The notes beneath the pieces were generated by a model that did no database searches, was not told the DNA's origin, and saw nothing but the letters and a program-made list of their open reading frames with translations. Below are positions 26,077 to 35,061 of a stretch of 64,000 nucleotides of DNA, piece by piece. Each line of letters opens with the position of its first letter. Position 1 is the stretch's first letter. A program made the translations under genes and the position numbers. Source of the DNA: Natranaeroarchaeum aerophilus (GTDB lineage Archaea > Halobacteriota > Halobacteria > Halobacteriales > Natronoarchaeaceae); assembly GCF_023638055.1 (NCBI RefSeq), contig NZ_JAKRVY010000003.1:236043-300042 (forward strand). Direction: 5' to 3'.

Positions 26077-27531
26077 TCAGTATCCGTCCTTGTCGTCGTT
26101 ATCGTCGTTATCGTCGTGGTTGTCGTTATCGTCGAAGTAGTCCTCGTAGTCGTCCGGGTCGATGTACATGACTACATCTCCGTCGACGAGGATCTCGATC
26201 TTCGACGACTTTTCGATGTAACCGACCCAGAAGGTATCTTTGCCGTTGGCCGGAACGCTAATTTTTCCGCCGTAGTTGCTCCCTTTGGCGTTCCACGAGA
26301 ACTTTAGCTTGTGGTCGAGGTCGTTGTAGATTGCACACTTGATCTTGACCTTGCCGTCTTTGTGCTTGTAATCGAGGACATCCACGTCGACGTACTCTTT
26401 GTACTTGTCGTAATCGTCGTGGTCGTCTTTGTCGTCGTGATCGTCTTTCTCGTCCAGTTTCGTGTACGCGACCTTCTCGCCGTCGTGGCGGATGTACACT
26501 TTCTCGTACTTCGTCGCGTCGTAGACCCAGAAGCTCGTCTTGCCGTGTTTTGGCACCTCGATCTTCTCGCCGTCGTTGCCGTCCTTGAGGTCCCACGAGA
26601 GCTTCAGGTCGTGGTCGCTGTCGTTGTAGACCCGAACCTTGGCTTTGACAGTGCCGTCTTTCTCTTTGTGCTTGACGACCTTGACGTCGACGTGCTCTTT
26701 CACGTCCGGCTTGTCCTTCTCGTCTTCTTTGTCGTCTTCGTCCTTCTCGAAGTCAAGCGTCACGCCGACGACCCGGTGGTCGTTTGCCTCAACGACCGCC
26801 CGGAACTCGTAGGACTCGCCGGGCTCGACGTCGATTTCGGCGCTGAACGGACCGGTCTCAGTAAGTGTCTGTCGCTCCGTCTGCTGGAAGTCGTCGTCTT
26901 CGATATTACGCCACTCGAAGAACGCCTCGACCTCGGTGAAGTCACCGATCTCCGTGAGGAAGCCGTTGAGTGTCGCCGTCGAGCCGTTGATCTCCGTTGC
27001 CGGTTTCGTCTCGACTTCGAGGTCTTTCTCGTCGTCCTCACCCTCGCGACACTCCGCCTCGCTGATCGTGAGGACGGGGTTGTTCCCGCCGCCATTGAAC
27101 TCGACGAACGCGCTCTCGACGGTACCGCCCCCGTCTTTGAACGCCTCGAACTGGACCGCACCTTGTCCCTCACCGGGACGGAAGCCATCGTACGTTTCCG
27201 TCGTGTTGTCTTCGTACGTAACAGTGAGCTGCGCCCCCTCCTCGATTGGTGGCTGTCCACCGGGCGTCAGGATCCATTTCCAGAAGCCGACCTCGTCGTC
27301 CTCACAGTCGAGGGTGGCGAACTCGTCGCCCTGTCCGCCCCAGTCCAACGTGTTCTCGAAGTTGTTTTCGTTTCCGTTCTCGTTGCTATTTTCGTTGCCG
27401 TTTTCATTGCCGTTCTCGTTACCATTCTGACCAGTGTTGTCGTCTCCCTCGCTGTCGAGACAGCCTGCAAGACCTGCTGCGACCAACCCACTCGCTCCTA
27501 GTACCGTCCGTCTGGATGGATTGTCATCCAT
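26077..27531 (-). CDS. Tat lipoprotein with Asn/Glu/Gly repeats and duplicated C-terminal beta domain
   Basis: 484 residues from ATG 27531; 25 further codons upstream lack support because the Tat motif NPSRRTVLGASG and lipobox GLAGC fit this start. After the lipid Cys comes a low-complexity linker of NGNE repeats (about residues 33-60). The middle (70-260) is beta-rich, including EGQGAVQFEAFKDGGG and a fibronectin-like EVETKPATEINGSTATLNG. The C-terminal part has two copies of a roughly 75-residue unit (H/Y-V-D-V-x-V then VKHKEKDGTVKAKVRVYND, and again LDYKHKDGKVKIKCAIYND), each separated or ended by Asp/His-rich runs (DDHDDKDDHDD). Surface protein, role unknown. Confidence 0.75.
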   Translation of the reverse strand: MDDNPSRRTVLGASGLVAAGLAGCLDSEGDDNTGQNGNENGNENGNENSNENGNENNFENTLDWGGQGDEFATLDCEDDEVGFWKWILTPGGQPPIEEGAQLTVTYEDNTTETYDGFRPGEGQGAVQFEAFKDGGGTVESAFVEFNGGGNNPVLTISEAECREGEDDEKDLEVETKPATEINGSTATLNGFLTEIGDFTEVEAFFEWRNIEDDDFQQTERQTLTETGPFSAEIDVEPGESYEFRAVVEANDHRVVGVTLDFEKDEDDKEDEKDKPDVKEHVDVKVVKHKEKDGTVKAKVRVYNDSDHDLKLSWDLKDGNDGEKIEVPKHGKTSFWVYDATKYEKVYIRHDGEKVAYTKLDEKDDHDDKDDHDDYDKYKEYVDVDVLDYKHKDGKVKIKCAIYNDLDHKLKFSWNAKGSNYGGKISVPANGKDTFWVGYIEKSSKIEILVDGDVVMYIDPDDYEDYFDDNDNHDDNDDNDDKDGY

Positions 27532-27862
27532 GTTCGGAGCCTCATGGAAGGGTATCATTGTATTTCGGAGATTACCCGGTGGTAGCAGGTTCCGAACGTG
27601 TTCCATCCCTGGCCGCCAGAAAGTAGTTATTCTATTCTAACAGGATCACAGCAATAATCAACGTATAGTTGCGTGGTTGTCGATGTCCCTGTGACAGTGC
27701 TCGCGTTGCGAGCGGCTGGCATACGGCGTCGATGTCCCTTTCGAATAATGTCTATCTAGGCGTGCTGACCGATGGAGCAACCGGTAGCGACTCGATGCCG
27801 CTGGCTCTACCCCGGATACGGCTGCCGTTGAATTAATGATGGTTCGGCGTGTACCCGCTCGT
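27532..27862. other. Intergenic, no gene supported
   Basis: 331 bp. Contains the leftward promoter region of the lipoprotein. GTCGATGTCCCT occurs twice (near 27678 and 27730), and a small stem GCTCGC/GCGAGC lies near 27700. An ATG-led 19-codon frame near 27772 looks accidental. Confidence 0.4.
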
Positions 27863-27946
27863 ATGGACCGACAAAAGATATTCGCGATATTTCTGACCTT
27901 CCTGATGGTCTCGTCGCTCGTGGCGATGACCGCCTCGGTGCTATAA
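27863..27946 (+). CDS. 27-residue membrane microprotein
   Basis: ATG 27863 to TAA 27946 encodes MDRQKIFAIFLTFLMVSSLVA followed by six residues. It has a charged DRQK start and then one uninterrupted hydrophobic helix. Very short single-helix proteins with this (M-D-x-x-K)-hydrophobic layout occur repeatedly in haloarchaeal genomes in my memory, which is why I call it despite its size. Possibly a membrane regulatory peptide. Its stop codon is 2 nt from the stop codon of the convergent gene at 27949, so the gap is fully used, which supports a real gene. Confidence 0.55.
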   Translation: MDRQKIFAIFLTFLMVSSLVAMTASVL

Positions 27947-27948
27947 GG

Positions 27949-28251
27949 TCAGAACCCATCGAAGAGTCGCTCAACGATCCCGCGACGCTTTCGCGCGCCG
28001 GCGTTACTCCACCGCTTCTCGCGCACCTGTCCCGGCAGCTTCAGGTACTCCGTCTCATCGATGGCCGCTGACTCGTGGGTGAGCACCAGCGAAACGAGGT
28101 TGCCGACCGCCTCGTCCTCGACACGGCCGATCCCAGTACAGCCCGTCTCGGCGTCTTCTGCGACCCACATGTCGCGTTCGATACCGAATACTGGCGGCTC
28201 GTACTGCTGGACCGTTGCACGTTCTCTCACTGCTCTTCCCTCCTCTCCCAT
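27949..28251 (-). CDS. Conserved hypothetical protein, 100 residues
   Basis: Acidic first half and basic last 25 residues (REKRWSNAGARKRRGIVERLF). The central part, EDAETGCTGIGRVEDEAVGNLVSLVL, reads as two beta-strands with a turn and contains the only Cys. No membrane helix, no motif I recognise. Follows the helicase gene region on the same strand with about 60 bp between, but is downstream of it, so could be its distal operon partner. Function unknown. Confidence 0.55.
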   Translation of the reverse strand: MGEEGRAVRERATVQQYEPPVFGIERDMWVAEDAETGCTGIGRVEDEAVGNLVSLVLTHESAAIDETEYLKLPGQVREKRWSNAGARKRRGIVERLFDGF

Positions 28252-28310
28252 ACTGAATGGTAGTCGCTCACATACTAATCGTTTGGTGTAGTCCTGCTGG
28301 GATTCATCTC

Positions 28311-30134
28311 TTACTCGGTGTCCCAGACGTCCGCAATCGGGCTGTTATTCGAGGACTTTTGCCGCTTTCGTCCCGCCGACCGGCTTCCCGTTTTGGCGCT
28401 CGACGTGTTACTCCCCGAGCGCTCCGTACTGCCCGACCCACTTCGGCGCTGCCCGCCCGCTCGCCCCACACTCCTCTCACCGAGCGCTTCGTCGGGGTCA
28501 AACGCCGGAAGCTCCGGCTGGCTCATCTGCCTGATCTGCTCGTCGAACCACTCGGGGACGTCGTGGCGCGCGCGCTCGAACAGGTCGAGTAAACTCGAAT
28601 CAGCCAGATACGTCGCGCCGTAATCCTCAGGCGCGCGAACGACCCGACCACAGGCCTGAATCACCGTCCTGAGTGCGGCGCGATAGTACCAGCCCCACTG
28701 GCCGTCCTCCAGCCGGTGAGCGACCCGCGAGTCGCCAGTGTTCGGATAGGGTGCCTTGCAGAGCACCTGCCAGCGCGCGAGGTCGCCCTCCAGATCCAGG
28801 GCTTCCTCCATCTTCACCGAGAGGAAGACGCTCGCGTCGTCGCTGGCCTTCCACGCGTCCAGATCGGCGTCCCGGTGCTCCCGGTCGTGGGTTCGGATCC
28901 GATCGCCAACACCGAACTCGCGCAACTGCGTCGCCAGCCGATCCTGAATGTCGTAGGAGTGGCAGTGAACGAGCCCCTTCTCGTCGTCGTGTTTTCGCAT
29001 AATCTGGACCACCGTTCGGGCGACCTTCGGGAGCGTCTCCGAGCGGTGCTCGTAGGTCATCTTCCCCTGCGTGACGTCGTACAGCGGCCGGTGTTCGACC
29101 GGAAACGTGTGACCGACATCGACCAGCGCGACGTTCGCCGGGTCGAGCCCGACGCCGCGACAGAAGGCCTCCTTGTTGAGAATCGTGGCGGATAGCAAGG
29201 CAAATCTGTTTGCCCGGTCCCAGACGGTGTGGCGAAGATACCGCTCGGGATCCATCGGCTTGATCGTCACGGGTCCTCCCTCCCCGTCGGAGTTCCCATC
29301 GTTCTCGTCCTGGTCGACGAGCCAGGTCGTTGCACTCCCCGGATCGCGGTAGTCCTCGACGAACCAGTTTAGCTCGGAGATCAGCTCCTGCAGGCGATCC
29401 CGCTCCGCGGCCTCCTCGGCGCTGAGATCGCCTTTTTCGAGCAGGTCGTCCTTGCGACGCGTACACTGGGTGACCAGCGCGTCGGCATACTCGACGGCCT
29501 CGTCGAGCCCATCGAGGGCAGGCACGCGCAGCTCCTCCCAGAACGGGACGGTTCGGGGACCGAGATGCGTCGTCGCGTACATCTCCGCCCACTCTGCCAG
29601 CCCGTGGGCCTCGTCGATCACACAGACATCGCGCTTGCGGAAGACGTCCGATCCAGCGGTTTGCATGAAATAGGCCAGGGTCATCGCGGCGATCCGGCGG
29701 TTCGAGGCGATGGCCCGATCCGAAAAGTACGGACAGCGGTGTTTGACCGAGCAGTCGTAGCCCCGTTCGCGGGCGCAGGGGGCCTGATCGACAGGCGTCT
29801 CCGTCTCGTTCGGCAGGATGCAGTCGTAGTTACTCTTTCCGCGGATGATGCTCAGGTCCTCGAGCAGGTCGTCGTCGGCCACGTCGTCCAGTTGCGAGAC
29901 CTGTGGCGTCGTGTAGTACGCCTTGGTTGCCTGACTCGGCGTTGCGTCCGCACCGCGGCGCGCACAGCCGGCGATCGCACGCGCGAGCAGGGACTTGCCG
30001 CTCCCGGTCGGTGCCCTGACGAGCACGACGTCGTTGCCCGCATCGAACGCGGACTGGATGTCGGCCAGCGCAGACTGCTGGTTCCCACGGTAGGAAGGTG
30101 CGGGGAACGCATCGAAGATCCTGTCGGGGTCCAC
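28311..30134 (-). CDS. XPD/DinG-type superfamily 2 DNA helicase with Fe-S cysteines
   Basis: 607 residues from GTG 30134; the longer frame upstream overlaps another gene and is rejected. Walker A APTGSGKS (41-48), four cysteines C105, C120, C128 and C134 placed as the [4Fe-4S] domain of XPD/DinG helicases, Walker B VIDEAH (D174-H177), and C-terminal motif VI-like QACGRVVRAPEDYG. Expected 5'-3' DNA helicase in repair, and distinct from archaeal XPD by length (short arch region). The C-terminal 60 residues are a basic Ser/Arg/Lys tail (SSAKTGSRSAGRKRQKSSNN), possibly DNA-contacting. Confidence 0.88.
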   Translation of the reverse strand: MDPDRIFDAFPAPSYRGNQQSALADIQSAFDAGNDVVLVRAPTGSGKSLLARAIAGCARRGADATPSQATKAYYTTPQVSQLDDVADDDLLEDLSIIRGKSNYDCILPNETETPVDQAPCARERGYDCSVKHRCPYFSDRAIASNRRIAAMTLAYFMQTAGSDVFRKRDVCVIDEAHGLAEWAEMYATTHLGPRTVPFWEELRVPALDGLDEAVEYADALVTQCTRRKDDLLEKGDLSAEEAAERDRLQELISELNWFVEDYRDPGSATTWLVDQDENDGNSDGEGGPVTIKPMDPERYLRHTVWDRANRFALLSATILNKEAFCRGVGLDPANVALVDVGHTFPVEHRPLYDVTQGKMTYEHRSETLPKVARTVVQIMRKHDDEKGLVHCHSYDIQDRLATQLREFGVGDRIRTHDREHRDADLDAWKASDDASVFLSVKMEEALDLEGDLARWQVLCKAPYPNTGDSRVAHRLEDGQWGWYYRAALRTVIQACGRVVRAPEDYGATYLADSSLLDLFERARHDVPEWFDEQIRQMSQPELPAFDPDEALGERSVGRAGGQRRSGSGSTERSGSNTSSAKTGSRSAGRKRQKSSNNSPIADVWDTE

Positions 30135-30202
30135 TGTGCTGGCTTTCTGCGTCCTCGGTCTTAACCTTGCGGAAGGTCGTTGGTCTCCGGAGGCTGATCG
30201 CC

Positions 30203-30361
30203 CTACAGTGAGAGTTCGCTGATCTCTCCCGAACCGCAGGCGGGACAGGCTCGTTCGGTCGGCGTGACGGTCGTTCCACAGCGCCTGCACTCCCGGTGAA
30301 CGGCCGCCTCAGTGCCGTACGCATGCTTGAGTCGCTGTTCTAGCTCCTGTAATAACGCCAT
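30203..30361 (-). CDS. 52-residue zinc-ribbon protein
   Basis: From ATG 30361. The N-terminal amphipathic helix MALLQELEQRLKHAYG is followed by a zinc ribbon with CRRC and CPAC pairs about 14 residues apart (ECRRCGTTVTPTERACPACG). Short, acidic. Such helix-ribbon mini proteins are common in haloarchaea and have no assigned role. It lies 69 bp upstream of the helicase on the same strand and may share its transcript. Confidence 0.68.
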   Translation of the reverse strand: MALLQELEQRLKHAYGTEAAVHRECRRCGTTVTPTERACPACGSGEISELSL

Positions 30362-30476
30362 CTCGGTGCCTCGGTCTGTCCGCCATCCCGGTAAATACTT
30401 TCTGTCCGAGCTCCGCAGTACTCTCCGAAAAAAGACAGGTAGCAACGCTAACACCGGCAGACAGCGGATACATCCG

Positions 30477-30692
30477 CTACTCGACGTCCCGCCGTTCGAG
30501 CGCCTCGACGTCCGATGCATCCGGATAGTCGGGTAGCTGGTCGATACACTCATTACAGAGAAAGTGCTCGCTATCGTCCTCGAACTCCAGTGTCATCCCG
30601 TCGGTCGCCGTCGGCTTCATCGTCCAGAAGTCGCTGATTCCGCCGCCGATCCGCACCTTCCGGCCACAGCCATCACACGGTTGGCGTCCCAT
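30477..30692 (-). CDS. Small zinc-binding protein (DUF7561-like)
   Basis: 71 residues from ATG 30692; a GTG seven codons earlier is an alternative. Two CxxC knuckles, CDGC near residue 5 and CNEC near residue 47, frame a beta-sheet core (RKVRIGGGISDFWTM, TLEFEDDSEHF). I recall this layout as DUF7561. Probably a structural zinc fold; role unknown. Same strand as the neighbouring zinc-ribbon and helicase genes, with 115 bp to the next one. Confidence 0.68.
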   Translation of the reverse strand: MGRQPCDGCGRKVRIGGGISDFWTMKPTATDGMTLEFEDDSEHFLCNECIDQLPDYPDASDVEALERRDVE

Positions 30693-30807
30693 CAGGGCGA
30701 CGTAGGGGCTCACCCCGTGAAAACCTTCTGACAGGGACCTCCTGCCGTGTAGTTATGCGTGCCCGGCACCCGGAGTTTAGTCGACAGAAGTAGTAGTAGT
30801 ACCCAAC

Positions 30808-31668
30808 ATGCGGGTGGACTGTGCAGGCTGCGCGGGCTGTTGTCTCGACTGGCGACCACTGACCGAGGCGGATCTCGACCACGAGCGCCACGGCCCGTAC
30901 CAGCCTCTCGACGACACCTACAACCTCACGCCGCTGACTCGCTCGGAGGTCCGGCAGTTCCTCGACGACGGGATGGCTGCCGCGATGACACCCCGGTTCT
31001 TTACGGCCGACGATGGAGTCCGGATCGACGGCCACGAACTCGCCGCGATCGATGGCAACCCCGTCTTTTTTATTGGGCTCCGGAAAGTCCCCAAACCCGT
31101 CGCGCCGTTCGGCGAGTCCCCACACTGGCTCCGTAGCTGTGTCTTCCTCGACCCGACCACGCTCCAGTGTCGGATCCACGAGACGGATCGCTATCCCGAA
31201 CAGTGTGCGTCGTATCCGGGCCACAACCTCGCGCTCGATCAGGAGACGATGTGCGAGCGCGTCGAGGACGCCTTCGGTGGCGAGCGACTGCTCGACGACG
31301 AGCCGCCCGATGACCTCGATGGACTCCTGCTCGGCCCACAGGCTCTCGGCGAGAAACTGTTCGTCCATCCCGAGCCAGCACGGCTGACTGGCTCGATCGA
31401 GCGCTGTGCCGCCGGTGAATCCAGCGCCGCGGATCGCGCGGAGTGTCTTGCGGTCGCTGCGGCGTCCAGTCCCGGCACGACGACTGTCGAAGAGGAACAG
31501 TACGAGGAGTTCCGGAAGCAGGCCCTCGACGGAAACTCGTGGGTCGACGACGCTCTCGCCAACTGGACCGATCGGTCTGAACCGCCGGGCCGCTCCGCCC
31601 CGGATCCTGCCATCGCGGTCGACGTCGAGGACGAGCGGGGTGCGCCCAGCACGCCAGGCTGGAAGTAA
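30808..31668 (+). CDS. YkgJ-family cysteine-cluster protein
   Basis: 286 residues. The N-terminal signature C-x2-C-x2-CC at C5, C8, C11 and C12 (CAGCAGCC), a W-R-P-L segment, then HWLRSCVFLDPTTLQCRIHETD and PEQCASYPGHN further cysteines near residues 110-140, as in the YkgJ/zinc- or Fe-S-chelating UPF0153 group. Often annotated Fe-S oxidoreductase, but no redox partner or activity is established. The C-terminal third is acidic and family-specific (AAASSPGTTTVEEEQYEEF). Divergent from the zinc-protein cluster. Confidence 0.83.
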   Translation: MRVDCAGCAGCCLDWRPLTEADLDHERHGPYQPLDDTYNLTPLTRSEVRQFLDDGMAAAMTPRFFTADDGVRIDGHELAAIDGNPVFFIGLRKVPKPVAPFGESPHWLRSCVFLDPTTLQCRIHETDRYPEQCASYPGHNLALDQETMCERVEDAFGGERLLDDEPPDDLDGLLLGPQALGEKLFVHPEPARLTGSIERCAAGESSAADRAECLAVAAASSPGTTTVEEEQYEEFRKQALDGNSWVDDALANWTDRSEPPGRSAPDPAIAVDVEDERGAPSTPGWK

Positions 31669-31709
31669 TCGGGCGGCGATATTATTAGCCCGGCGTCCTA
31701 CCGGTTCGT

Positions 31710-32642
31710 ATGAACGTTCTCGTCACCGGCGCGACCGGCTTTGTCGGACGCCGACTCGTCCCGGCACTCCTCGATGCTGGCCACGAGGTGCGCGTGCTCG
31801 TCAGGGATCGATCGAGCTACGAGCCCGACGTGGCCGACGATATCGGGGTCTATGAGGGCGATCTACTCGAACAGGGTAGCTTCGAGTCCGCACTGGCAGG
31901 GGTCGACGCGGCGTACTATCTCGTTCACTCGATGGGATCCAGCGGGGACTTCGAGGAGCGTGATCGCCAGGCAGCCCGGCATTTCCGTGCAGCCGCAAGC
32001 GCAGCAGATGTCGAGCGCGTGATCTACCTCGGCGGGCTCGGCCCCAGCGAGGACGATGAGGGCGTCTCCGCACATCTGCGTTCCCGACAGGAGGTCGGGC
32101 GATTGCTGGACGAGGGAACGTACGACCTGACGACGCTCCGTGCGGCGGTCATCGTCGGCGAGGGGAGCGCGAGCTTCGAGCTGATCGATCAGCTCACTGG
32201 TCGGCTGCCAGTGATGCTTGCCCCGAAGTGGGTCCGGACCCGCTGTCAGCCGATCGCGATCGACGACGTGATCACTTACCTCGTGGGCGTGCTCGACGCC
32301 CCCGAGACTGCGGGCGGGACGTTCGAGATCGGCGGCCCGGAGGTGATGACCTATCAGGAGATGTTACAGCGTACGGCCGAGATCGCTGGACGAACCGTCT
32401 ACATCGTCCCGGTCCCGGTGCTCACACCGACGCTGTCTTCTCACTGGCTCACCTTCGTCACGGACGTGCCTACCTCAGTTGCCAGGCCCCTGATTGCGGG
32501 TCTCAAGACGCCGGTCGTCGTCGAGGACGATCGGATCCAGCAGTTCGTTGACGTCGAGCCGACATCGTTCGAGACGGCGGTCCGGCGGGCGTTCGGCAGT
32601 GAATCTCCGCCTCCGTCGCCGCCAGCGGAGGCCACTGGATGA
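31710..32642 (+). CDS. NAD(P)-binding SDR/NmrA-like epimerase-family protein
   Basis: 310 residues. N-terminal Rossmann motif VTGATGFVGRRLVPALL (TGxxGxxG), DLL after strand 3 and a YLGGLGP turn. The SDR catalytic Y-x3-K is absent, placing it with atypical SDRs (NmrA/complex I NDUFA9-like, YbjT). Such proteins act as NAD(P)H-dependent reductases or assembly factors. The stop overlaps the start of the next membrane-protein gene (ATGA), so they are coupled; a role in a membrane-linked quinone or lipid step is possible. Confidence 0.85.
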   Translation: MNVLVTGATGFVGRRLVPALLDAGHEVRVLVRDRSSYEPDVADDIGVYEGDLLEQGSFESALAGVDAAYYLVHSMGSSGDFEERDRQAARHFRAAASAADVERVIYLGGLGPSEDDEGVSAHLRSRQEVGRLLDEGTYDLTTLRAAVIVGEGSASFELIDQLTGRLPVMLAPKWVRTRCQPIAIDDVITYLVGVLDAPETAGGTFEIGGPEVMTYQEMLQRTAEIAGRTVYIVPVPVLTPTLSSHWLTFVTDVPTSVARPLIAGLKTPVVVEDDRIQQFVDVEPTSFETAVRRAFGSESPPPSPPAEATG

Positions 32643-33325
32643 ACGTCGAGTACGGTGAAGCGTGGGTCTATGAGAGTATCGTCGGGGCGATCCCCGGCCT
32701 CAATCTCTCGGACCGGGCGGCGGTCACGATCCAGCTAATCGGCTTCGAGTTCGCGGTCCTGCTCGGTGCGCTCTACTACGATCTGTGGTATGCGGCCGCG
32801 TTCGGGACCGTGGCAGTCGGCGTCGCTGCAGTCGGTAGCGCCGTCATGTTGCGGTTCAGCCAGCGACTCCGTGCACTGGACCCACCGGACGCCTACCGGA
32901 CCGCACTTTTTGGCTCCAGTTTCGAGGTCGTCCTCGGGCTGGTCGCCTTCCTCGTCCTCGTCACCTACCTGTTCGTGTACGACCCGCGCACCGCGTCGCT
33001 ATCGCTCGTCGAACGCCTGTTCGGTCCGGAGCCTCCGCTGCTCGTGGTCTTTCTCGCGCTCCTGATCGCCTGGGATGTGGCCTATCGGATCGGGACGAGC
33101 TGGTGGGCGAGCGTCGTTGCTGTCTGGCGGTCCTACACCTTCGAGTTCGATGACGGGACAGCCCTCGCATACCGACAGCTGGATCTACTCAACATCGGCT
33201 TCGCCGCGATTCAGCTGGCACTGCTCCCCTTCGTGTGGGATCGCCCAGTACTGGCGGCAGCGCTGGTCGGCCACGTGGTCGCAACCGGCGGTGCGGTCGC
33301 ACTGTCGACAGCACTACTCCGGTAG
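32639..33325 (+). CDS. Membrane protein coupled to SDR gene
   Basis: 228 residues, overlapping the upstream gene by 4 nt. About six helices (near residues 26-50, 53-72, 90-115, 125-145, 178-200 and 203-225) separated by short charged loops (RFSQRLRALDPPDAY, WRSYTFEFDDGTALAYRQLD). First 20 residues soluble. No catalytic motif recognised; I recall the family as a haloarchaeal DUF. The coupling to the SDR protein suggests that the two act together at the membrane. Confidence 0.72.
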   Translation: MNVEYGEAWVYESIVGAIPGLNLSDRAAVTIQLIGFEFAVLLGALYYDLWYAAAFGTVAVGVAAVGSAVMLRFSQRLRALDPPDAYRTALFGSSFEVVLGLVAFLVLVTYLFVYDPRTASLSLVERLFGPEPPLLVVFLALLIAWDVAYRIGTSWWASVVAVWRSYTFEFDDGTALAYRQLDLLNIGFAAIQLALLPFVWDRPVLAAALVGHVVATGGAVALSTALLR

Positions 33326-33348
33326 CACCGGAAGAATAAGATCCTTCG

Positions 33349-33522
33349 TCAGTTCGATTTGATCTCCTCGAACGTATCCAGAAGGTCTTCGGCCGAGTCG
33401 CCGGAATCGTATTCGATGGTGCCACGGTACTCCTCTCTGGCGTCGTCGAAGTCCGCATCGACCGTACTCGTTTTCTGCTCTCGGCGTTCGTGTTCGTCCT
33501 CGTCGTAGGCACCAAGTGACAT
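33349..33522 (-). CDS. Small acidic protein, DUF5786-like
   Basis: 57 residues from ATG 33522; five codons upstream can be read but add an unlikely MRILT. Very acidic with MSLGAYDEDEHERREQ at the start and a helical DSAEDLLDTFEEIKS tail. The start segment matches a short haloarchaeal family I recall as DUF5786. No Cys, no membrane helix. Function unknown, possibly a protein-binding peptide. Convergent with the preceding membrane gene. Confidence 0.72.
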   Translation of the reverse strand: MSLGAYDEDEHERREQKTSTVDADFDDAREEYRGTIEYDSGDSAEDLLDTFEEIKSN

Positions 33523-33631
33523 GGTAAGTATACGCATACTTGCGTGTGGTCAGTTATCAATGTAACGGTCGTTCAGATAGGATTCTCGGCCGAGGACAAC
33601 TGGTATACCACTCCGCTCCCTAGGCAATTTC

Positions 33632-34663
33632 GTGGCGAGCCCGCTTCGATTCCGCAGATCAGACGAGCGCTGGACGGCAGCCAGAGTCGAACGTGACATC
33701 TTCGATCCGCTGGACGCCAACCTCGGCGCACGACGCACGAGCCCCCGATTCGAGCCGACCGGCAGCTGGCAGACCCGTCGATACGATGTCGACAACGGTG
33801 ATCTTGCGCTGTTCGCGTGGAACGACAACCACGGCTACTGGCTTGGCAACACTGAGACGCCCGAGTCCCTCTGGCGAACCGACAAGTACGGCTGGCGCAG
33901 TGTTCCGTATCAGATCGCCCGCTGGGCACAGCGGGAGTTCCTGGCGGAACTGTACGAGGAGGATCCGTGGCTAGAGCAGTACAGCCATCTCTCATGGTAC
34001 TTTCTCCCTGTTTTCATGTCAAAAGACGGTCGCGAGACGACGCGGGCGTTCTTTAGCGAGCACGCCGGAGGCTTCCCGGACGCGGAGAGCGAGGACGCGC
34101 TGGCGTTTTACGACGAGTTCCTCTCGACGGGGCGACTCGACGAGTATCGTGAGACGATGGCGGGGAAACTCGGGACCAGCGAGCTATTCGACAGGGTACG
34201 AATGACCGCCGCCATGGGCGAGTTCAATGCCGCAAAGCTACTGATCGATGCGGGCTACGAGATCACTCCCGAGATCGAGGTCGGAACGGGTCATTCACTG
34301 GACTTTCGTGCCCGACCAGCAGAAGCTGATGGGGCTGTCGAGGCTGACGGCGGGTCGGGGACGCTGGTCGAAGTGACGCGACCCCAGCCGCCGACGCGAC
34401 GCAACGCAAGTACGCCGACAGCCGCCGTCCGGGAGACTGCAGGAACGAAAGCGACGGGACAGTTACGACATAACGGGGATGCAGTCCTTCTGGTCGATTG
34501 TTCGAGCTTTCGGGAGGACGAGTGGGCGGCGATCAAAGGGGAGCGTCCCGACCTTCCCCACCGCCCGGCAATCGTCTACCGGGTGCGCCCGTCCGGCTCG
34601 GTCGACGGATACGCGACGGGACGGCCACCGCTGGACGTCGACGCCGTGCTGGACAGGGGTTAG
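33632..34663 (+). CDS. Conserved haloarchaeal protein, DUF5784-like
   Basis: 343 residues from GTG 33632. Rich in aromatic residues in the first half (WNDNHGYWLGNTETPESLW, DPWLEQYSHLSWYFLPVF), with a helical DRVRMTAAMGEFNAAKLLIDAGYEI and a C-terminal alpha/beta part (GHSLDFRA, LVEVTRPQPPTRR, AVLLVDCSSFREDEWAAI, PAIVYRVRPSG). That second half looks like a restriction-endonuclease-like or nuclease-fold core (D/E-x-K absent), so it may be structural only. I recall it as DUF5784. The stop codon overlaps the convergent small gene by 4 nt. Confidence 0.72.
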   Translation: MASPLRFRRSDERWTAARVERDIFDPLDANLGARRTSPRFEPTGSWQTRRYDVDNGDLALFAWNDNHGYWLGNTETPESLWRTDKYGWRSVPYQIARWAQREFLAELYEEDPWLEQYSHLSWYFLPVFMSKDGRETTRAFFSEHAGGFPDAESEDALAFYDEFLSTGRLDEYRETMAGKLGTSELFDRVRMTAAMGEFNAAKLLIDAGYEITPEIEVGTGHSLDFRARPAEADGAVEADGGSGTLVEVTRPQPPTRRNASTPTAAVRETAGTKATGQLRHNGDAVLLVDCSSFREDEWAAIKGERPDLPHRPAIVYRVRPSGSVDGYATGRPPLDVDAVLDRG

Positions 34664-34941
34664 AAGGAGTACTGATCGGGGCCGTGCGGACTGCCCAGCG
34701 GCGTCGGGTCGCGGTCGCTGTATCCCTTGCGGCCGATCGCTCGATCGCTGACTCCGGAGTAGACGGCGAACTCGGCGTCTTCTCTGTTCTCGTACGTCTC
34801 CGGGCCGGTCCGTTCGAGGACCTCACGCAGGGTTTCGTTGGAGAGATCGATCTCTTCGTCGCCGTATCGGTCAAGCAGTTCGTCGGACGTGATTGGGAAC
34901 TCCGCGTCGGTGAACAGTTCGGTTGTGTTGTTCATCGTCAT
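34660..34941 (-). CDS. Small protein, DUF5789-like
   Basis: 93 residues; a second ATG two codons in is an alternative. Helical N-terminal half (FPITSDELLDRYGDEEIDL, NETLREVLERTG) similar to a haloarchaeal family recalled as DUF5789, with a small VYSGVSDRAIGRKGYSDRD segment. This helical fold was compared in my memory with sporulation-related or FlaX-type motifs, without function. Promoter likely in the AT-rich 34950-34990 stretch (TTATAAAACTT). Confidence 0.7.
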   Translation of the reverse strand: MTMNNTTELFTDAEFPITSDELLDRYGDEEIDLSNETLREVLERTGPETYENREDAEFAVYSGVSDRAIGRKGYSDRDPTPLGSPHGPDQYSF

Positions 34942-35061
34942 CTGTTCTTGGGTGAAAGATCATTATAAAACTTCGCTATAATGTTTGGGGGGTGATGATG
35001 TATCCCCTAGAGACCTAGTATCCCTTCTAGGGAGCGAGGAAAACACGACACACAAAGCGGT

